From: Aurantimonas sp. 22II-16-19i
GTDB taxonomy: Bacteria > Pseudomonadota > Alphaproteobacteria > Rhizobiales > Rhizobiaceae
Direction of reading: 5' to 3'
DNA: 32,472 bases
Assembly: GCF_002088275.1 (NCBI RefSeq)
Contig: NZ_AQQS01000051.1
Location: 1 to 32,472, forward strand
Shown here: positions 7,733 to 18,585 of the stretch, one piece after another
Layout: every line of letters starts with the position of its first letter
How positions within the stretch are numbered: position 1 is the stretch's first letter
Notes under the pieces: generated by a model
Seen by the model: only the letters and a program-made list of their open reading frames with translations
The model's database searches: none
Told to the model about the DNA's origin: nothing
Made by a program: the position numbers and the translations under genes

Positions 7733-8692
7733 ATGGCCACCATCGACACCCCAGGGCAGGGACGGAGCAAGTCCACCTATGTCCGCCCCAATCCGTTCCG
7801 CCGCTTCGTCGAGAGCCGCAACGGCCTCGGCTTCCTGTTCATGCTGCCGGCGGCGGTGTTCCTCCTGTGCTTCCTGACCTATCCGCTGGGTCTCGGCGTC
7901 TGGCTCGGCTTCACCGACACGACGATCGGCCGCTCGGGCGTGTGGATCGGCTTCGAGAACTACGCCTGGCTGTTCGACGATCCGGTGTTCTGGCTGTCGG
8001 TCTACAACACCATCCTCTACACCTTCGTCGCCTCGGTCGCGAAGTTCGCCCTCGGCCTGTGGCTGGCGCTGATCCTCAACGAGCATCTGCCGTTCAAGAC
8101 CTTCTTCCGCGCGGTGATCCTGCTCCCCTGGGTGGTGCCGACGGTGCTGTCGGCGCTGGCCTTCTGGTGGATCTACGATTCGCAGTTCTCGATCATCTCC
8201 TTCGTGCTGATGGAGTGGGGCTGGATCGACGCGCCGATCAACTTCCTCGGCGATCCGAACAATGCCCGGGCCGCGGTCATCGCCGCCAATGTCTGGCGCG
8301 GCATTCCCTTCGTCGCCATCTCGCTGCTCGCCGGCCTGCAGACCATCCCGCAGTCGCTCAACGAGGCGGCGGCGCTGGACGGCGCGACCTCCTGGCAGCG
8401 CTTCACCAAGATCACCCTGCCGCTGCTCACGCCGATCATCGCCGTGGTGATGACCTTCTCGGTGCTGTTCACCTTCACCGACTTCCAGCTGATCTACGTC
8501 CTCACCCGCGGCGGCCCGGTCAACGCGACGCATCTGATGGCGACGCTCTCCTTCCAGCGGGCGATCCCCGGCGGCCAGCTCGGCGAGGGCGCGGCCATCG
8601 CCGTGGCGATGATCCCGTTCCTGCTCGCCGCGATCCTGTTCTCCTTCTTCGGGCTGCAGCGCCGCAAATGGCAGCAGGGCGGAAACGACTGA
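7733..8692 (+). CDS. Sugar ABC transporter permease (MalF-like)
   Basis: A 319-residue inner-membrane permease with about six membrane helices, the first at FLFMLPAAVFLLCFLTYPLG. The cytoplasmic EAA loop that docks with the ATPase is seen around residues 208-232 (NEAAALDGATSWQRFTKITL). The length and the EAA loop fit the MalF-like partner of CUT1 importers. ATG at 7733 follows AGGGAG with good spacing; the frame is open upstream to 7523 through repeat sequence, which is unlikely to be translated. The second permease starts 11 bases after its stop. Confidence 0.92.
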   Translation: MATIDTPGQGRSKSTYVRPNPFRRFVESRNGLGFLFMLPAAVFLLCFLTYPLGLGVWLGFTDTTIGRSGVWIGFENYAWLFDDPVFWLSVYNTILYTFVASVAKFALGLWLALILNEHLPFKTFFRAVILLPWVVPTVLSALAFWWIYDSQFSIISFVLMEWGWIDAPINFLGDPNNARAAVIAANVWRGIPFVAISLLAGLQTIPQSLNEAAALDGATSWQRFTKITLPLLTPIIAVVMTFSVLFTFTDFQLIYVLTRGGPVNATHLMATLSFQRAIPGGQLGEGAAIAVAMIPFLLAAILFSFFGLQRRKWQQGGND

Positions 8693-8703
8693 GGTACGAC
8701 ATC

Positions 8704-9606
8704 ATGAGCCAACACACGCCTCCCCCCAGCCGCGCCGCGATCGAGGACGATTCGGAGGGCATGCAGCAGTTCAATACGCTGCCGCGACGGATCTTCGTCG
8801 TCTACCTGCCGCTCGCCTGCTTCATCTTCGTCTTGCTGTTCCCGTTCTACTGGATGGCGATCACGGCGGTGAAGCCGGACAACCAGCTGACCAACTACGC
8901 CGAATATTCGCCCTTCTGGGTGGTCGAGCCGACGCTGGAGCACATCAAGTATCTGCTGTTCGAGACGTCCTATCCGGGCTGGCTGTGGAACACGATGCTG
9001 GTCGCGCTCGCCTCGACGGTGATCTCGCTGTTCGCTTCGGTGTTTGCCGCCTATGCGATCGAGCGCATCCGCTTCAAGGGCGCGCGGACGACCGGTCTGA
9101 TGATCTTCCTCGCCTATCTGGTGCCGCCGTCGATCCTGTTCATTCCGCTCGCCTTCATCGTCTTCCAGGTCGGCATCTTCGATTCCCGTCTGGCGCTGAT
9201 CCTCACCTACCCGACCTTCCTCATTCCCTTCTGCACCTGGCTCTTGATGGGCTACTTCCGCACGATCCCCTTCGAGCTCGAGGAGTCTGCCCTGGTCGAC
9301 GGCGCGTCGCGCTGGCAGATCCTCACCAAGGTCGTGCTGCCGCTGGCGGTGCCGGGGCTGATCTCCGCCGGGATCTTCGCCTTCACCCTGTCCTGGAACG
9401 AGTTCATCTATGCGCTCACCTTCATCTCGTCTTCGGAGAACAAGACCGTTCCTGTCGGCGTTCTGACCGAGCTGGTGCGCGGCGACATCTACGAATGGGG
9501 GGCGCTGATGTCGGGAGCCCTGCTCGGCTCCCTGCCGGTGGTGATCCTCTACTCGTTCTTCGTCGACTACTACGTCTCCTCGATGACCGGTGCGGTGAAG
9601 GAATAG
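8704..9606 (+). CDS. Sugar ABC transporter permease (MalG-like)
   Basis: A 300-residue permease, the second membrane subunit. About six membrane helices are visible, beginning with VVYLPLACFIFVLLFPFYW, with the MalG-type sequence TAVKPDNQL after the first. The EAA loop ESALVDGASRWQILTKVVLP lies near residues 193-212, and the C-terminal part has SWNEFIYALTF, common in MalG relatives. ATG at 8704 is chosen because it follows the first permease closely and the membrane domain starts about 30 residues later. With the ATPase, binding protein and first permease it completes the importer. Confidence 0.92.
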   Translation: MSQHTPPPSRAAIEDDSEGMQQFNTLPRRIFVVYLPLACFIFVLLFPFYWMAITAVKPDNQLTNYAEYSPFWVVEPTLEHIKYLLFETSYPGWLWNTMLVALASTVISLFASVFAAYAIERIRFKGARTTGLMIFLAYLVPPSILFIPLAFIVFQVGIFDSRLALILTYPTFLIPFCTWLLMGYFRTIPFELEESALVDGASRWQILTKVVLPLAVPGLISAGIFAFTLSWNEFIYALTFISSSENKTVPVGVLTELVRGDIYEWGALMSGALLGSLPVVILYSFFVDYYVSSMTGAVKE

Positions 9607-9617
9607 CGGCCGGCGGC

Positions 9618-9684
9618 GCGGGCCGGGCCCGCCCGGCCCGCCGTCCTTCCGGGCTTGGAGCGACGAGGCTCGCTCGCTCGTCGC
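9618..9684 (+). terminator. Two hairpins ending the sugar transporter operon
   Basis: GCGGGCCGGGC (9618-9628) and GCCCGGCCCGC (9631-9641) are perfect arms around CC; GCGACGAG (9660-9667) and CTCGTCGC (9677-9684) form a second stem with a 9-base loop. Neither is followed by a T run, so factor-independent termination is doubtful, but position after the last operon gene favours a termination or 3'-protection role. Confidence 0.4.
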
Positions 9685-9800
9685 CTGGCGTCGGGGACGT
9701 GCCGAGAGGCGGACATGACGCCGCCGCCGGGCGCGTCGAGGCCGGTCCGGGCCCGGCTGCCGTACGGAACCGGCAGGGATTCTGCGAGGTTTCTCGCATT

Positions 9801-9817
9801 GCAAATGCAGTATTTGC
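9801..9817. promoter_or_regulatory. Inverted repeat upstream of fabD promoter
   Basis: GCAAAT (9801-9806) and ATTTGC (9812-9817) are perfect arms with a 5-base spacer, lying 15 bases before the -35 box of the presumed fabD promoter. It is AT-rich compared with its surroundings, as operators often are. No binding protein can be named. Confidence 0.3.
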
Positions 9818-9831
9818 CGATGGATTGATGC

Positions 9832-9860
9832 TTGACAGCTTTGGCGCCAGCCCTCATTTC
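9832..9860 (+). promoter_or_regulatory. Likely housekeeping promoter of fabD
   Basis: A consensus -35 box TTGACA at 9832-9837 is followed, after 16-17 bases, by TCATTT/CATTTC (9854-9860) as a weak -10. It would start transcription about 45 bases before fabD. Confidence 0.4.
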
Positions 9861-9912
9861 CCCCGCCACCCGAAGAATGCGGACGAGACGTGGAGATGAC
9901 GGAGTGACGACG

Positions 9913-10857
9913 ATGACGATGGCGCTGGTCTTTCCGGGTCAAGGCAGCCAGGCCGTCGGCATGGGTCGGTCCCTGTTCGATGCCTATGCCGAGAGCCGGG
10001 CGGTCTTCGAGGAAGTCGACGAGGCTCTCGGCGAAAAGCTCTCGACCCTGATCTTCGAGGGGCCGGAAGACCGGCTGACCCTCACCCACAACGCCCAGCC
10101 GGCGCTGATGGCGGTGTCGATCGCCGCGATGCGGGCGCTGGAGGCCGAAGGCTTCTCCGTCGGCGAGGCGCGCTACGTCGCCGGCCATTCGCTGGGCGAA
10201 TATTCGGCGCTCGCCGCCGCCGGCGCGCTCGGCATCGCCGAGACCGCGCGGCTGCTGCGCCTGCGCGGCGAGGCGATGCAGGCGGCGGTGCCGGCGGGCG
10301 AGGGCGGCATGGCCGCGATCCTCGGCCTCGACGCGGCAGCCGTCGCCGAGCTCTGCGTGCGGGCCGCCGAAGGCGAAGTCCTTTCGCCGGCCAACGACAA
10401 TGGTGGCGGCCAGATCGTCATTTCCGGCAGCGCGGCGGCCGTGGCGCGCGCGGTGGCGCTGGCGCCGGAGGCGGGCGCCAAGCGGGCGATTCCGCTCGCC
10501 GTCTCGGCGCCCTTCCACTGCAGCCTGATGGCCCCCGCGGCCGCGGCGATGGCCGAGGCGCTGAAGGACACCCAGGTGAATGCGCCGCGGGTTCCCGTCC
10601 TCTCCAACGTCACGGCCAGCCCGACGAGCGATCCGGACGAGATCCGCGACCGCCTGGTCCGCCAGGTCACCGGCGAGGTGCGCTGGCGCGAGAGCATGGA
10701 GTATCTGGCCGGGGCGGGTGTCGTCGACATCGTCGAGATCGGCAGCGGCAAGGTGCTGGGCGGCCTTGCCAAGCGCATCGACAAGCGCCTGTCGGCGCAG
10801 GCGATCGGCACCGCGGAGGCGGTCAAGGCCTTTGCCGCAAGCCGACGACCGGCGTGA
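9913..10857 (+). CDS. fabD: Malonyl-CoA:ACP transacylase
   Basis: A 314-residue enzyme that moves malonate from CoA to acyl carrier protein, supplying extender units for fatty-acid synthesis in the cytoplasm. FPGQGSQ lies at residues 7-13, the nucleophile is S93 in GHSLGEYSAL and the catalytic histidine is H202 in SAPFHCSLM. ATG at 9913 is chosen because GGAG lies eight bases upstream and the resulting length is normal; an ATG at 9919 and a GTG at 9904 are close alternatives. It opens the fabD-fabG-acpP-fabF block. Confidence 0.95.
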   Translation: MTMALVFPGQGSQAVGMGRSLFDAYAESRAVFEEVDEALGEKLSTLIFEGPEDRLTLTHNAQPALMAVSIAAMRALEAEGFSVGEARYVAGHSLGEYSALAAAGALGIAETARLLRLRGEAMQAAVPAGEGGMAAILGLDAAAVAELCVRAAEGEVLSPANDNGGGQIVISGSAAAVARAVALAPEAGAKRAIPLAVSAPFHCSLMAPAAAAMAEALKDTQVNAPRVPVLSNVTASPTSDPDEIRDRLVRQVTGEVRWRESMEYLAGAGVVDIVEIGSGKVLGGLAKRIDKRLSAQAIGTAEAVKAFAASRRPA

Positions 10858-10931
10858 GCCCACGAGACTGTCGGTCAGCCCGGCCCTGAGGTGGCCGGGA
10901 CCGATCCAAGAAAAGCCGAGGAAACGCGAAC

Positions 10932-11669
10932 ATGTTCGACCTGACCGGGCGCAAGGCCCTCATCACCGGGGCCACTGGCGGAATTGGCGAAGCGATCGCG
11001 CGCGCGCTCCACGCGCAGGGCGCGACCGTCGGCCTGCACGGCACGCGCCAGGAAAAGCTCGAGGAACTGGCCGCCTCGCTCGGCGATCGCTGCGTCGTCC
11101 TGCCGGCGAACCTTGCCGACCGCGCCGGCCAGACCGGGCTCGCCGAAAAGGCCATCGAGGCGCTGGGCGAGGTCGACACCCTCGTCAACAATGCCGGCAT
11201 CACCAAGGACGGCCTGATGGTGCGCATGTCGGATGCCGACTGGGACAGCGTTCTCGAAGTCGACCTGACCGCCGCCTTCCGCCTGACCCGCGAACTCACC
11301 CACCCGATGATGCGCCGGCGATTCGGCCGCATCGTCAACATCACCTCGGTGGTCGGCGTCATCGGCAATCCCGGCCAGGCGAACTACTGCGCCGCCAAGG
11401 CGGGCATGGTCGGATTCTCCAAGTCGCTGGCCCAGGAGATCGCCACAAGGGGCGTGACGGTGAACTGCATCGCCCCCGGCTTCATTTCCAGCGCCATGAC
11501 GGATAAGCTCAACGAAAAGCAGCGGGACACCATCCTCGCAATGATTCCCATGAAGCGCATGGGGGAGGTCGCGGACATCGCCACCGCGGCAGTCTTCCTT
11601 GCGTCACGAGAGGCAGGTTACGTCACCGGCCAGACCATTCACGTCAATGGCGGCATGGCGATGATCTGA
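10932..11669 (+). CDS. fabG: 3-oxoacyl-ACP reductase
   Basis: A 245-residue short-chain dehydrogenase that reduces 3-oxoacyl-ACP with NADPH, the first reduction of each elongation cycle. The cofactor motif GATGGIG is at residues 13-19, NNAGI at 86-90, and the catalytic triad is S139, Y152 and K156 (NITSVVG and QANYCAAKAG). The C-terminal GQTIHVNGGMAMI is the usual FabG ending. It lies 74 bases after fabD, probably in one transcript. Confidence 0.95.
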   Translation: MFDLTGRKALITGATGGIGEAIARALHAQGATVGLHGTRQEKLEELAASLGDRCVVLPANLADRAGQTGLAEKAIEALGEVDTLVNNAGITKDGLMVRMSDADWDSVLEVDLTAAFRLTRELTHPMMRRRFGRIVNITSVVGVIGNPGQANYCAAKAGMVGFSKSLAQEIATRGVTVNCIAPGFISSAMTDKLNEKQRDTILAMIPMKRMGEVADIATAAVFLASREAGYVTGQTIHVNGGMAMI

Positions 11670-11798
11670 CCGTTCGGCCGATGACCAGGCCCCACCGCGC
11701 CGCTATTGGCGGGGCTGGGGCGAAGATTATAACCACCCGCCCCGCCGCAAAACTTGGGGTGCAGTCGATGGCGCCGCCGGCAAATCGGTTGGAGCCGC

Positions 11799-11827
11799 TT
11801 GATAAACGGCCGTCTCACGTCTAACGA
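11799..11827 (+). promoter_or_regulatory. Possible acpP promoter
   Basis: TTGATA (11799-11804) and TAACGA (11822-11827) are separated by 17 bases, 32 bases before the acpP start. The -35 is close to consensus and the -10 is poor. A separate strong promoter for acpP is common because the carrier protein is needed in large amount. Confidence 0.3.
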
Positions 11828-11859
11828 ACGGCAAACGTCATCACAGCAGAGGAATGACA

Positions 11860-12096
11860 ATGAGCGATACCGCCGAGCGAGTGAAGAAGATCGTCGTCGA
11901 GCATCTGGGCGTCGAGCAGGAAAAAGTCACCGAGAACGCCAGCTTCATCGACGATCTGGGCGCCGACAGCCTCGACACCGTCGAGCTCGTGATGGCCTTC
12001 GAGGAGGAGTTCGGCGTCGAGATCCCCGACGATGCGGCCGAAACCATCCTGACCGTCGGCGACGCCGTCAAGTTCATCGAGAAGAACCAGGCCTGA
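11860..12096 (+). CDS. acpP: Acyl carrier protein
   Basis: A 78-residue, acidic, four-helix acyl carrier protein that holds growing fatty acyl chains on a phosphopantetheine arm. The attachment serine is S37 in [23 protein letters not shown] at 11860 is chosen over the in-frame ATG at 11854 because the ribosome site AGAGGA ends right before 11854, leaving proper spacing only for 11860, and the resulting length is canonical. It is the third gene of the fab block. Confidence 0.97.
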   Translation: MSDTAERVKKIVVEHLGVEQEKVTENASFIDDLGADSLDTVELVMAFEEEFGVEIPDDAAETILTVGDAVKFIEKNQA

Positions 12097-12483
12097 TTTG
12101 CGCTTGCATGATCCGGAAGGCCGCCGAGGCCTTTCTGCAGCGATCATGCGCAGGGCAGGGCGATCGGGCGGGATGAGAGGCAGACATGCGTTCATCCCGC
12201 TCCCATGTGGTGGGGGTTCGGGCGCGTTGTCCTCCCGGCATGATGGGCCGGGCGCGATCCCGCCACCGCGCTCGAGCAGAGCCGCAACGCGCGTCTTTGC
12301 GATGCGAAGTCCGCTGATCGGCGATTCGAGGCCGTGGCGAACTTCTGAACAGGGGCACGGAGGACGATCCCGAATCTTGTGGAGGCTCGATCACGACGCG
12401 CGGCCGGCGATCTTGCGATCGACGCCGGTGTCGGTTTCGCTCCATCCGGGACCGCCTCCTTCAGTCTGGCATAAAGAGCTGAC
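12097..12483. other. Long gap between acpP and fabF
   Basis: A 387-base gap, unusually long inside the fab block, where acpP and fabF are often close. It holds a compound hairpin at 12106-12149 just after acpP. The remaining part shows no family-like coding sequence, although one plus-strand frame is open across it (12098-12487) with arginine- and proline-rich content typical of chance. fabF probably has its own promoter in the right part, where GCATAAAG lies at about 12469-12476, but I cannot define it. Confidence 0.45.
12106..12149 (+). terminator. Compound hairpin after acpP
   Basis: Outer arms GCATGATC (12106-12113) and GATCATGC (12142-12149) enclose an inner stem AAGGCC (12117-12122) and GGCCTT (12128-12133) with loop GCCGA. 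It starts 10 bases after the acpP stop. No T run follows, so it may attenuate or stabilise the acpP message more than stop transcription. Confidence 0.45.
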
Positions 12484-13749
12484 ATGAGACGAGTAGTCAT
12501 CACCGGCGTCGGGATGGTCACCCCGCTTGGCGCCGGCGCATCGGTCACCTGGAAGCGGCTTCTGGCCGGCGAGAGCGGCGCGGCTAAGGTCGAGAACTTC
12601 GAAGTTTCCGATCTCCCCTGCCAGATCGCCTGCCAGATTCCGCGCGGCGACGGCCATGACGGCACCTTCAATCCGGACCAGTGGATGGAGCCGAAGGAGC
12701 AGCGCAAGGTCGACGATTTCATCGTCTACGCCGTTGCCGCGGCTGCCGAGGCGCTGGACGATGCCGACTGGCATCCCGAATCCTACGAGGACCAGATCGC
12801 CTCCGGCGTCCTGATCGGCTCCGGCATCGGCGGCCTGCAGGGCATCGAGAAGACCGCGCTGATCCTCGCCGAGAAGGGGCCCCGCCGGGTCTCGCCCTTC
12901 TTCATCCCGGGCAGCCTGATCAACCTCGCTTCCGGGCACGTGTCGATCCGCAACGGGCTGAAGGGACCGAACCATTCGGTCGTCACCGCCTGTTCGACCG
13001 GCGCCCACGCCATCGGCGACGCCAGCCGGCTGATCGCCCTGGGTGATGCCGACGTCATGGTGGCGGGCGGTGCCGAATCGCCGGTCTGCCGGCTTTCGAT
13101 GGCGGGCTTTGCCGCCTGCAAGGCGCTGTCGACCCACTTCAACGACGATCCCCTGCGCGGCTCGCGGCCCTATGACCGGGACCGCGACGGCTTCGTCATG
13201 GGCGAGGGGGCCGGCGTCGTCGTGCTCGAGGAGCTCGAACACGCCAAGGCGCGCGGCGCCCGCATCTATGCCGAGGTGATCGGCTACGGCCTGTCCGGCG
13301 ACGCCTATCACATCACCGCTCCGGCGTCCGATGGCGACGGCGCCTTCCGCTGCATGTCGGCCGCCCTGAAGCGGGCCGGCATCACGGCGGGCGATCTCGA
13401 CTACGTCAACGCCCATGGCACCTCGACGCCGATGGGCGACGAGATCGAGCTGCGGGCCTTCGAGCGGCTGGCCGGCGAGGACGCCGCGAAGATCACCATG
13501 TCATCGACCAAGTCGGCGATCGGTCATCTGCTCGGCGCCGCCGGCTCCGTCGAGGCGATCTTCTCGGTGCTGGCGATCCGCGACAATGTCGCGCCGCCGA
13601 CGCTCAATCTCGACAATCCGTCGGTCGAGACGCCGATCGACCTCGTGCCGCACCGGAAGAAGGAGAAGCAGATCGACACCGTCCTGTCGAACTCCTTCGG
13701 CTTCGGCGGCACCAATGCCTCGCTGGTCCTGCGGCGCTTCGCGGAGTAG
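12484..13749 (+). CDS. fabF: 3-oxoacyl-ACP synthase II
   Basis: A 421-residue condensing enzyme that joins malonyl-ACP to an acyl chain. The Cys-His-His triad is C170 (VVTACSTGAHAIG), H311 (NAHGTSTPMGD) and H348 (TKSAIGHLLGAAG). The C-terminal SNSFGFGGTNASLVL is typical of FabF. The ATG follows a weak ribosome site. In many alphaproteobacteria mltG follows fabF; here a terminator and a glutathione S-transferase gene follow. Confidence 0.95.
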   Translation: MRRVVITGVGMVTPLGAGASVTWKRLLAGESGAAKVENFEVSDLPCQIACQIPRGDGHDGTFNPDQWMEPKEQRKVDDFIVYAVAAAAEALDDADWHPESYEDQIASGVLIGSGIGGLQGIEKTALILAEKGPRRVSPFFIPGSLINLASGHVSIRNGLKGPNHSVVTACSTGAHAIGDASRLIALGDADVMVAGGAESPVCRLSMAGFAACKALSTHFNDDPLRGSRPYDRDRDGFVMGEGAGVVVLEELEHAKARGARIYAEVIGYGLSGDAYHITAPASDGDGAFRCMSAALKRAGITAGDLDYVNAHGTSTPMGDEIELRAFERLAGEDAAKITMSSTKSAIGHLLGAAGSVEAIFSVLAIRDNVAPPTLNLDNPSVETPIDLVPHRKKEKQIDTVLSNSFGFGGTNASLVLRRFAE

Positions 13750-13776
13750 GCCGGCGGCGACGGCAGATTTGCATCG

Positions 13777-13810
13777 GGGCGGATGGTCATGCCGATCATC
13801 CGCCCTTTTT
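13777..13810 (+). terminator. Rho-independent terminator after fabF
   Basis: GGGCGGATG (13777-13785) and CATCCGCCC (13797-13805) form a perfect 9-bp stem, followed by five T residues (13806-13810). It closes the fab block. Confidence 0.85.
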
Positions 13811-13862
13811 CGTGTCCGGAGCCCCGCAGCGGGTCGCCCGGCATTCTGGAGGAGGTCTATCG

Positions 13863-14522
13863 ATGGCACGCATGAAGCTGTTCTACGCGCCGGGCGCCTG
13901 TTCGCTCGCGTCCCACATCGCGATGGAGGAGGCCGGCGCCGACTTCGAGGCGGTGCGGATCGACACGGCCGGCGGCCAGCAGCGCACCCCGGACTATCTG
14001 GCGATCAACCCGAAGGGCCGCGTGCCGGCGCTCGCCGACGGCGACTTCATCGTGACCGAGAACCCGGCGATCCTGCGCTACATCGCCGTGACCCATCCGG
14101 ACAAGGCGCTGTGGCCAAGCGACCCGCGCGGCGAGGCCCGCTGCGCCGAGTGGCTCGCCTTCCTCGCCTCGGGCGTTCATCCGACCTATGCCCATATCCG
14201 CCGCGCCGAGCGCTATGCGAGCACCCAGGCGGGCCGGACCGACGTGGTCGAGACCGGCACGCGGGCGACGCGCGAGATCTACCAGATGGTCGAGAACAAG
14301 CTGGCGGCCGCGAGCGAGGGCTGGGCTGCCGGCGACGGCTACACGGTGGCCGATCCCTATCTCCTGGTGTTCTGGACCTGGGGCAACGGCCCCGTCCTCG
14401 GCTACGACATGGCCGCCGACTATCCGCACTGGACGGCGCATGCCCGAAGGGTCCTCGCCCGCCCCGCGACGGTGGCGGCCTTCGAGCGCGAAGGCCTGGC
14501 GCTGCCGCAGCCTCGGGCCTGA
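13863..14522 (+). CDS. Glutathione S-transferase family protein (beta-class-like)
   Basis: A 219-residue soluble protein with a thioredoxin-like N-domain (residues 3-80: MKLFYAPGACSLASHIAMEE, NPKGRVPAL, ENPAILRYIA) and a helical C-domain containing the DPYLLVFWTW segment. C13 in PGACSL matches the conserved cysteine of bacterial beta-class enzymes. It should conjugate glutathione to electrophiles or act in redox defence; the substrate is unknown. ATG at 13863 follows GGAGGAGG. It lies beyond the fabF terminator, so it is likely a separate unit. Confidence 0.88.
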   Translation: MARMKLFYAPGACSLASHIAMEEAGADFEAVRIDTAGGQQRTPDYLAINPKGRVPALADGDFIVTENPAILRYIAVTHPDKALWPSDPRGEARCAEWLAFLASGVHPTYAHIRRAERYASTQAGRTDVVETGTRATREIYQMVENKLAAASEGWAAGDGYTVADPYLLVFWTWGNGPVLGYDMAADYPHWTAHARRVLARPATVAAFEREGLALPQPRA

Positions 14523-14661
14523 TCTCGCCGGCTGGAGCGTCGGCGCATCCCGTCGCGGGCGCGGTGACGGGCCTTGCGGGATCGGCTTCGGGCGCTCACC
14601 CGCCGGGCGTAACATTTTTGCAACAAGAATGTTCGCGGCCTCTTCCGGCGTCGCTTCGCGC

Positions 14662-14700
14662 CTCCCATATCCGGTGCGGGCGGCTCGCCGAATATGGGAG
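14662..14700 (+). promoter_or_regulatory. Inverted repeat and possible heat-shock promoter before clpB
   Basis: CTCCCATAT (14662-14670) and ATATGGGAG (14692-14700) are perfect 9-bp arms with a 21-base spacer, 63 bases before clpB. The left arm contains CCCATAT, close to the -10 of RpoH promoters in alphaproteobacteria, with CTTCC at 14642-14646 as a poor -35. A second repeat, AACATT (14611-14616) and AATGTT (14628-14633), lies upstream. It is not the CIRCE element. Confidence 0.4.
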
Positions 14701-14762
14701 CCGGACTCCAGGAAGGGCGCCGCGTGCCTTCGACGAGGGCGCGGCGCAGATAGGAGAAAGCC

Positions 14763-17384
<2,622 letters not shown>

Positions 17385-17478
17385 TCGGCGTCGACCCCGG
17401 CTGGTATCGAGCCCGCGCGGCGGTTGAGCGGTAACGCCTCGGCGCCGGTCGAAGACCGGGGCCAAGGGGATAAGAACG

Positions 17479-17510
17479 AACGGCGCGGTTCCGAGAGGGG
17501 CCGCGCCGTT
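17479..17510 (+). terminator. Hairpin terminator after clpB
   Basis: AACGGCGCGG (17479-17488) and CCGCGCCGTT (17501-17510) form a 10-bp stem that can extend inward by G-U and G-C pairs to a GAGA loop. Only a short T stretch follows, so efficiency is uncertain, but the structure is strong. Confidence 0.65.
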
Positions 17511-17595
17511 TGCATGTGGGGCTCTGCATGGGCCGGGAACGTCCCATGGTCGTGGGTGGCTGCGAGATCGATCGCGGCGATCACGTCGAATTATA

Positions 17596-17612
17596 TTGCA
17601 AATGATTTGCAA
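17596..17612. promoter_or_regulatory. Fur/Mur-like metal-response palindrome before sitA
   Basis: TTGCAAATGATTTGCAA is a perfect 8-1-8 palindrome lying in an AT-rich patch 41 bases before sitA. In rhizobia the Fur-family protein Mur represses sitABCD in manganese-rich cells by binding similar palindromic sites, so this is very probably its operator; the regulator gene is not in the window. Confidence 0.65.
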
Positions 17613-17652
17613 GTGCATAACATCGCCGCAGCTGCACAATCGAGGATCCTGG

Positions 17653-18585
17653 ATGACCGCTGGACGATCACTCTCATGCGCCGCCCGTAGGGCACCGCTG
17701 CTTTCGCCAGTGCTGCTTTCGGCGATGCTGCTCTGGCAGGCCGGCAGCGCCCGGGCCGCCGACGAGCCCTTCAAGGTGGTCACCACCTTCACGGTGATCG
17801 CCGACATGGCCCGCAACGTCGCCGGCGATGCCGCGGAGGTCGTCTCCGTCACCAAGCCCGGCGCCGAGATCCACGGCTACGAGCCGACGCCCCGCGACAT
17901 CGTCTCGGCACAGGATGCCGACCTGATCCTGTGGAACGGGCTCAATCTGGAACGCTGGTTCGAGCAGTTCTTCGCCAATTTCGGCGACGTGCCCTCGGCG
18001 ACCCTGACGGACGGGATCGAGCCGATCGCGATCGCCGAAGGCAGCTATGAGGGCCTCGCCAATCCCCATGCCTGGATGGGGCTCAATAACGCCATGGTCT
18101 ATGTCGACAACATCCGCGACGCGCTGGTCGAGCATGATCCGGACGACGCCGAAACCTACAAGGCGAACGCCGAAGCCTACAAACAACAGATCCGTGCAAC
18201 GATCGAGCCGCTGCGCGACCGGATCGCCGCCATTCCCGAGGCGCGGCGCTGGCTGGTCACCTGCGAGGGTGCGTTCAGCTATCTCGCCAGGGATTTCGGC
18301 CTGAAGGAGCTCTATCTCTGGCCGATCAACGCCGACCAGACCGGCACGCCGCAGCAGGTGCGCAAGGTCATCGACGGCGTGCGCGAACACGAGGTCCCGG
18401 CGGTGTTCTGCGAATCCACCGTCAACCAGGCGCCGGCGCAGCAGGTGGCGCGCGAGACCGGCGCCGCCTATGGCGGCGTCCTTTATGTCGATTCGCTCTC
18501 GGAAGAAGGCGGCCCCGTGCCGACCTATCTCGACCTGTTGCGGGTGACGTCGGAGACCGTCGTCGAAGGGCTGGCGGGCAAATGA
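17653..18585 (+). CDS. sitA: Manganese/iron ABC transporter, metal-binding protein
   Basis: A 310-residue cluster A-I (TroA-like) periplasmic metal receptor. A signal peptide spans about residues 1-35, with cleavage near SARAADEP. The four metal ligands are visible as H74 ([10 protein letters not shown]), H139 (NPHAWM), E205 ([14 protein letters not shown]) and D280 ([12 protein letters not shown]), the set found in manganese receptors of the PsaA/SitA type. There is no histidine-rich loop of the kind found in zinc receptors. ATG at 17653 has GAGGAT upstream; the frame is open further up but the signal peptide fixes the start. First gene of sitABCD. Confidence 0.93.
   Translation: MTAGRSLSCAARRAPLLSPVLLSAMLLWQAGSARAADEPFKVVTTFTVIADMARNVAGDAAEVVSVTKPGAEIHGYEPTPRDIVSAQDADLILWNGLNLERWFEQFFANFGDVPSATLTDGIEPIAIAEGSYEGLANPHAWMGLNNAMVYVDNIRDALVEHDPDDAETYKANAEAYKQQIRATIEPLRDRIAAIPEARRWLVTCEGAFSYLARDFGLKELYLWPINADQTGTPQQVRKVIDGVREHEVPAVFCESTVNQAPAQQVARETGAAYGGVLYVDSLSEEGGPVPTYLDLLRVTSETVVEGLAGK

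Larger units (their letters stand above)
9607..9912. other. Intergenic region between sugar transporter and fabD
   Basis: A 306-base gap. It holds two hairpins after the transporter (9618-9641 and 9660-9684), a short inverted repeat at 9801-9817, and a likely fabD promoter at 9832-9860. Nothing in it looks coding. Confidence 0.5.

Noticed and set aside
8494-10863. 789-codon open frame on the minus strand across permease and fabD genes
   Set aside because: Antisense to three well-recognised genes, with Arg/Gly/Asp-repetitive sequence typical of high-GC shadow frames and no family resemblance.
12098-12487. 129-codon plus-strand frame between acpP and fabF
   Set aside because: Composition is Arg/Pro/Ser-rich, it begins directly after the acpP stop without a ribosome site, and it covers the compound hairpin.
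14662-14700. CIRCE element before clpB
   Set aside because: The arms CTCCCATAT/ATATGGGAG and the 21-base spacer differ from TTAGCACTC-N9-GAGTGCTAA.
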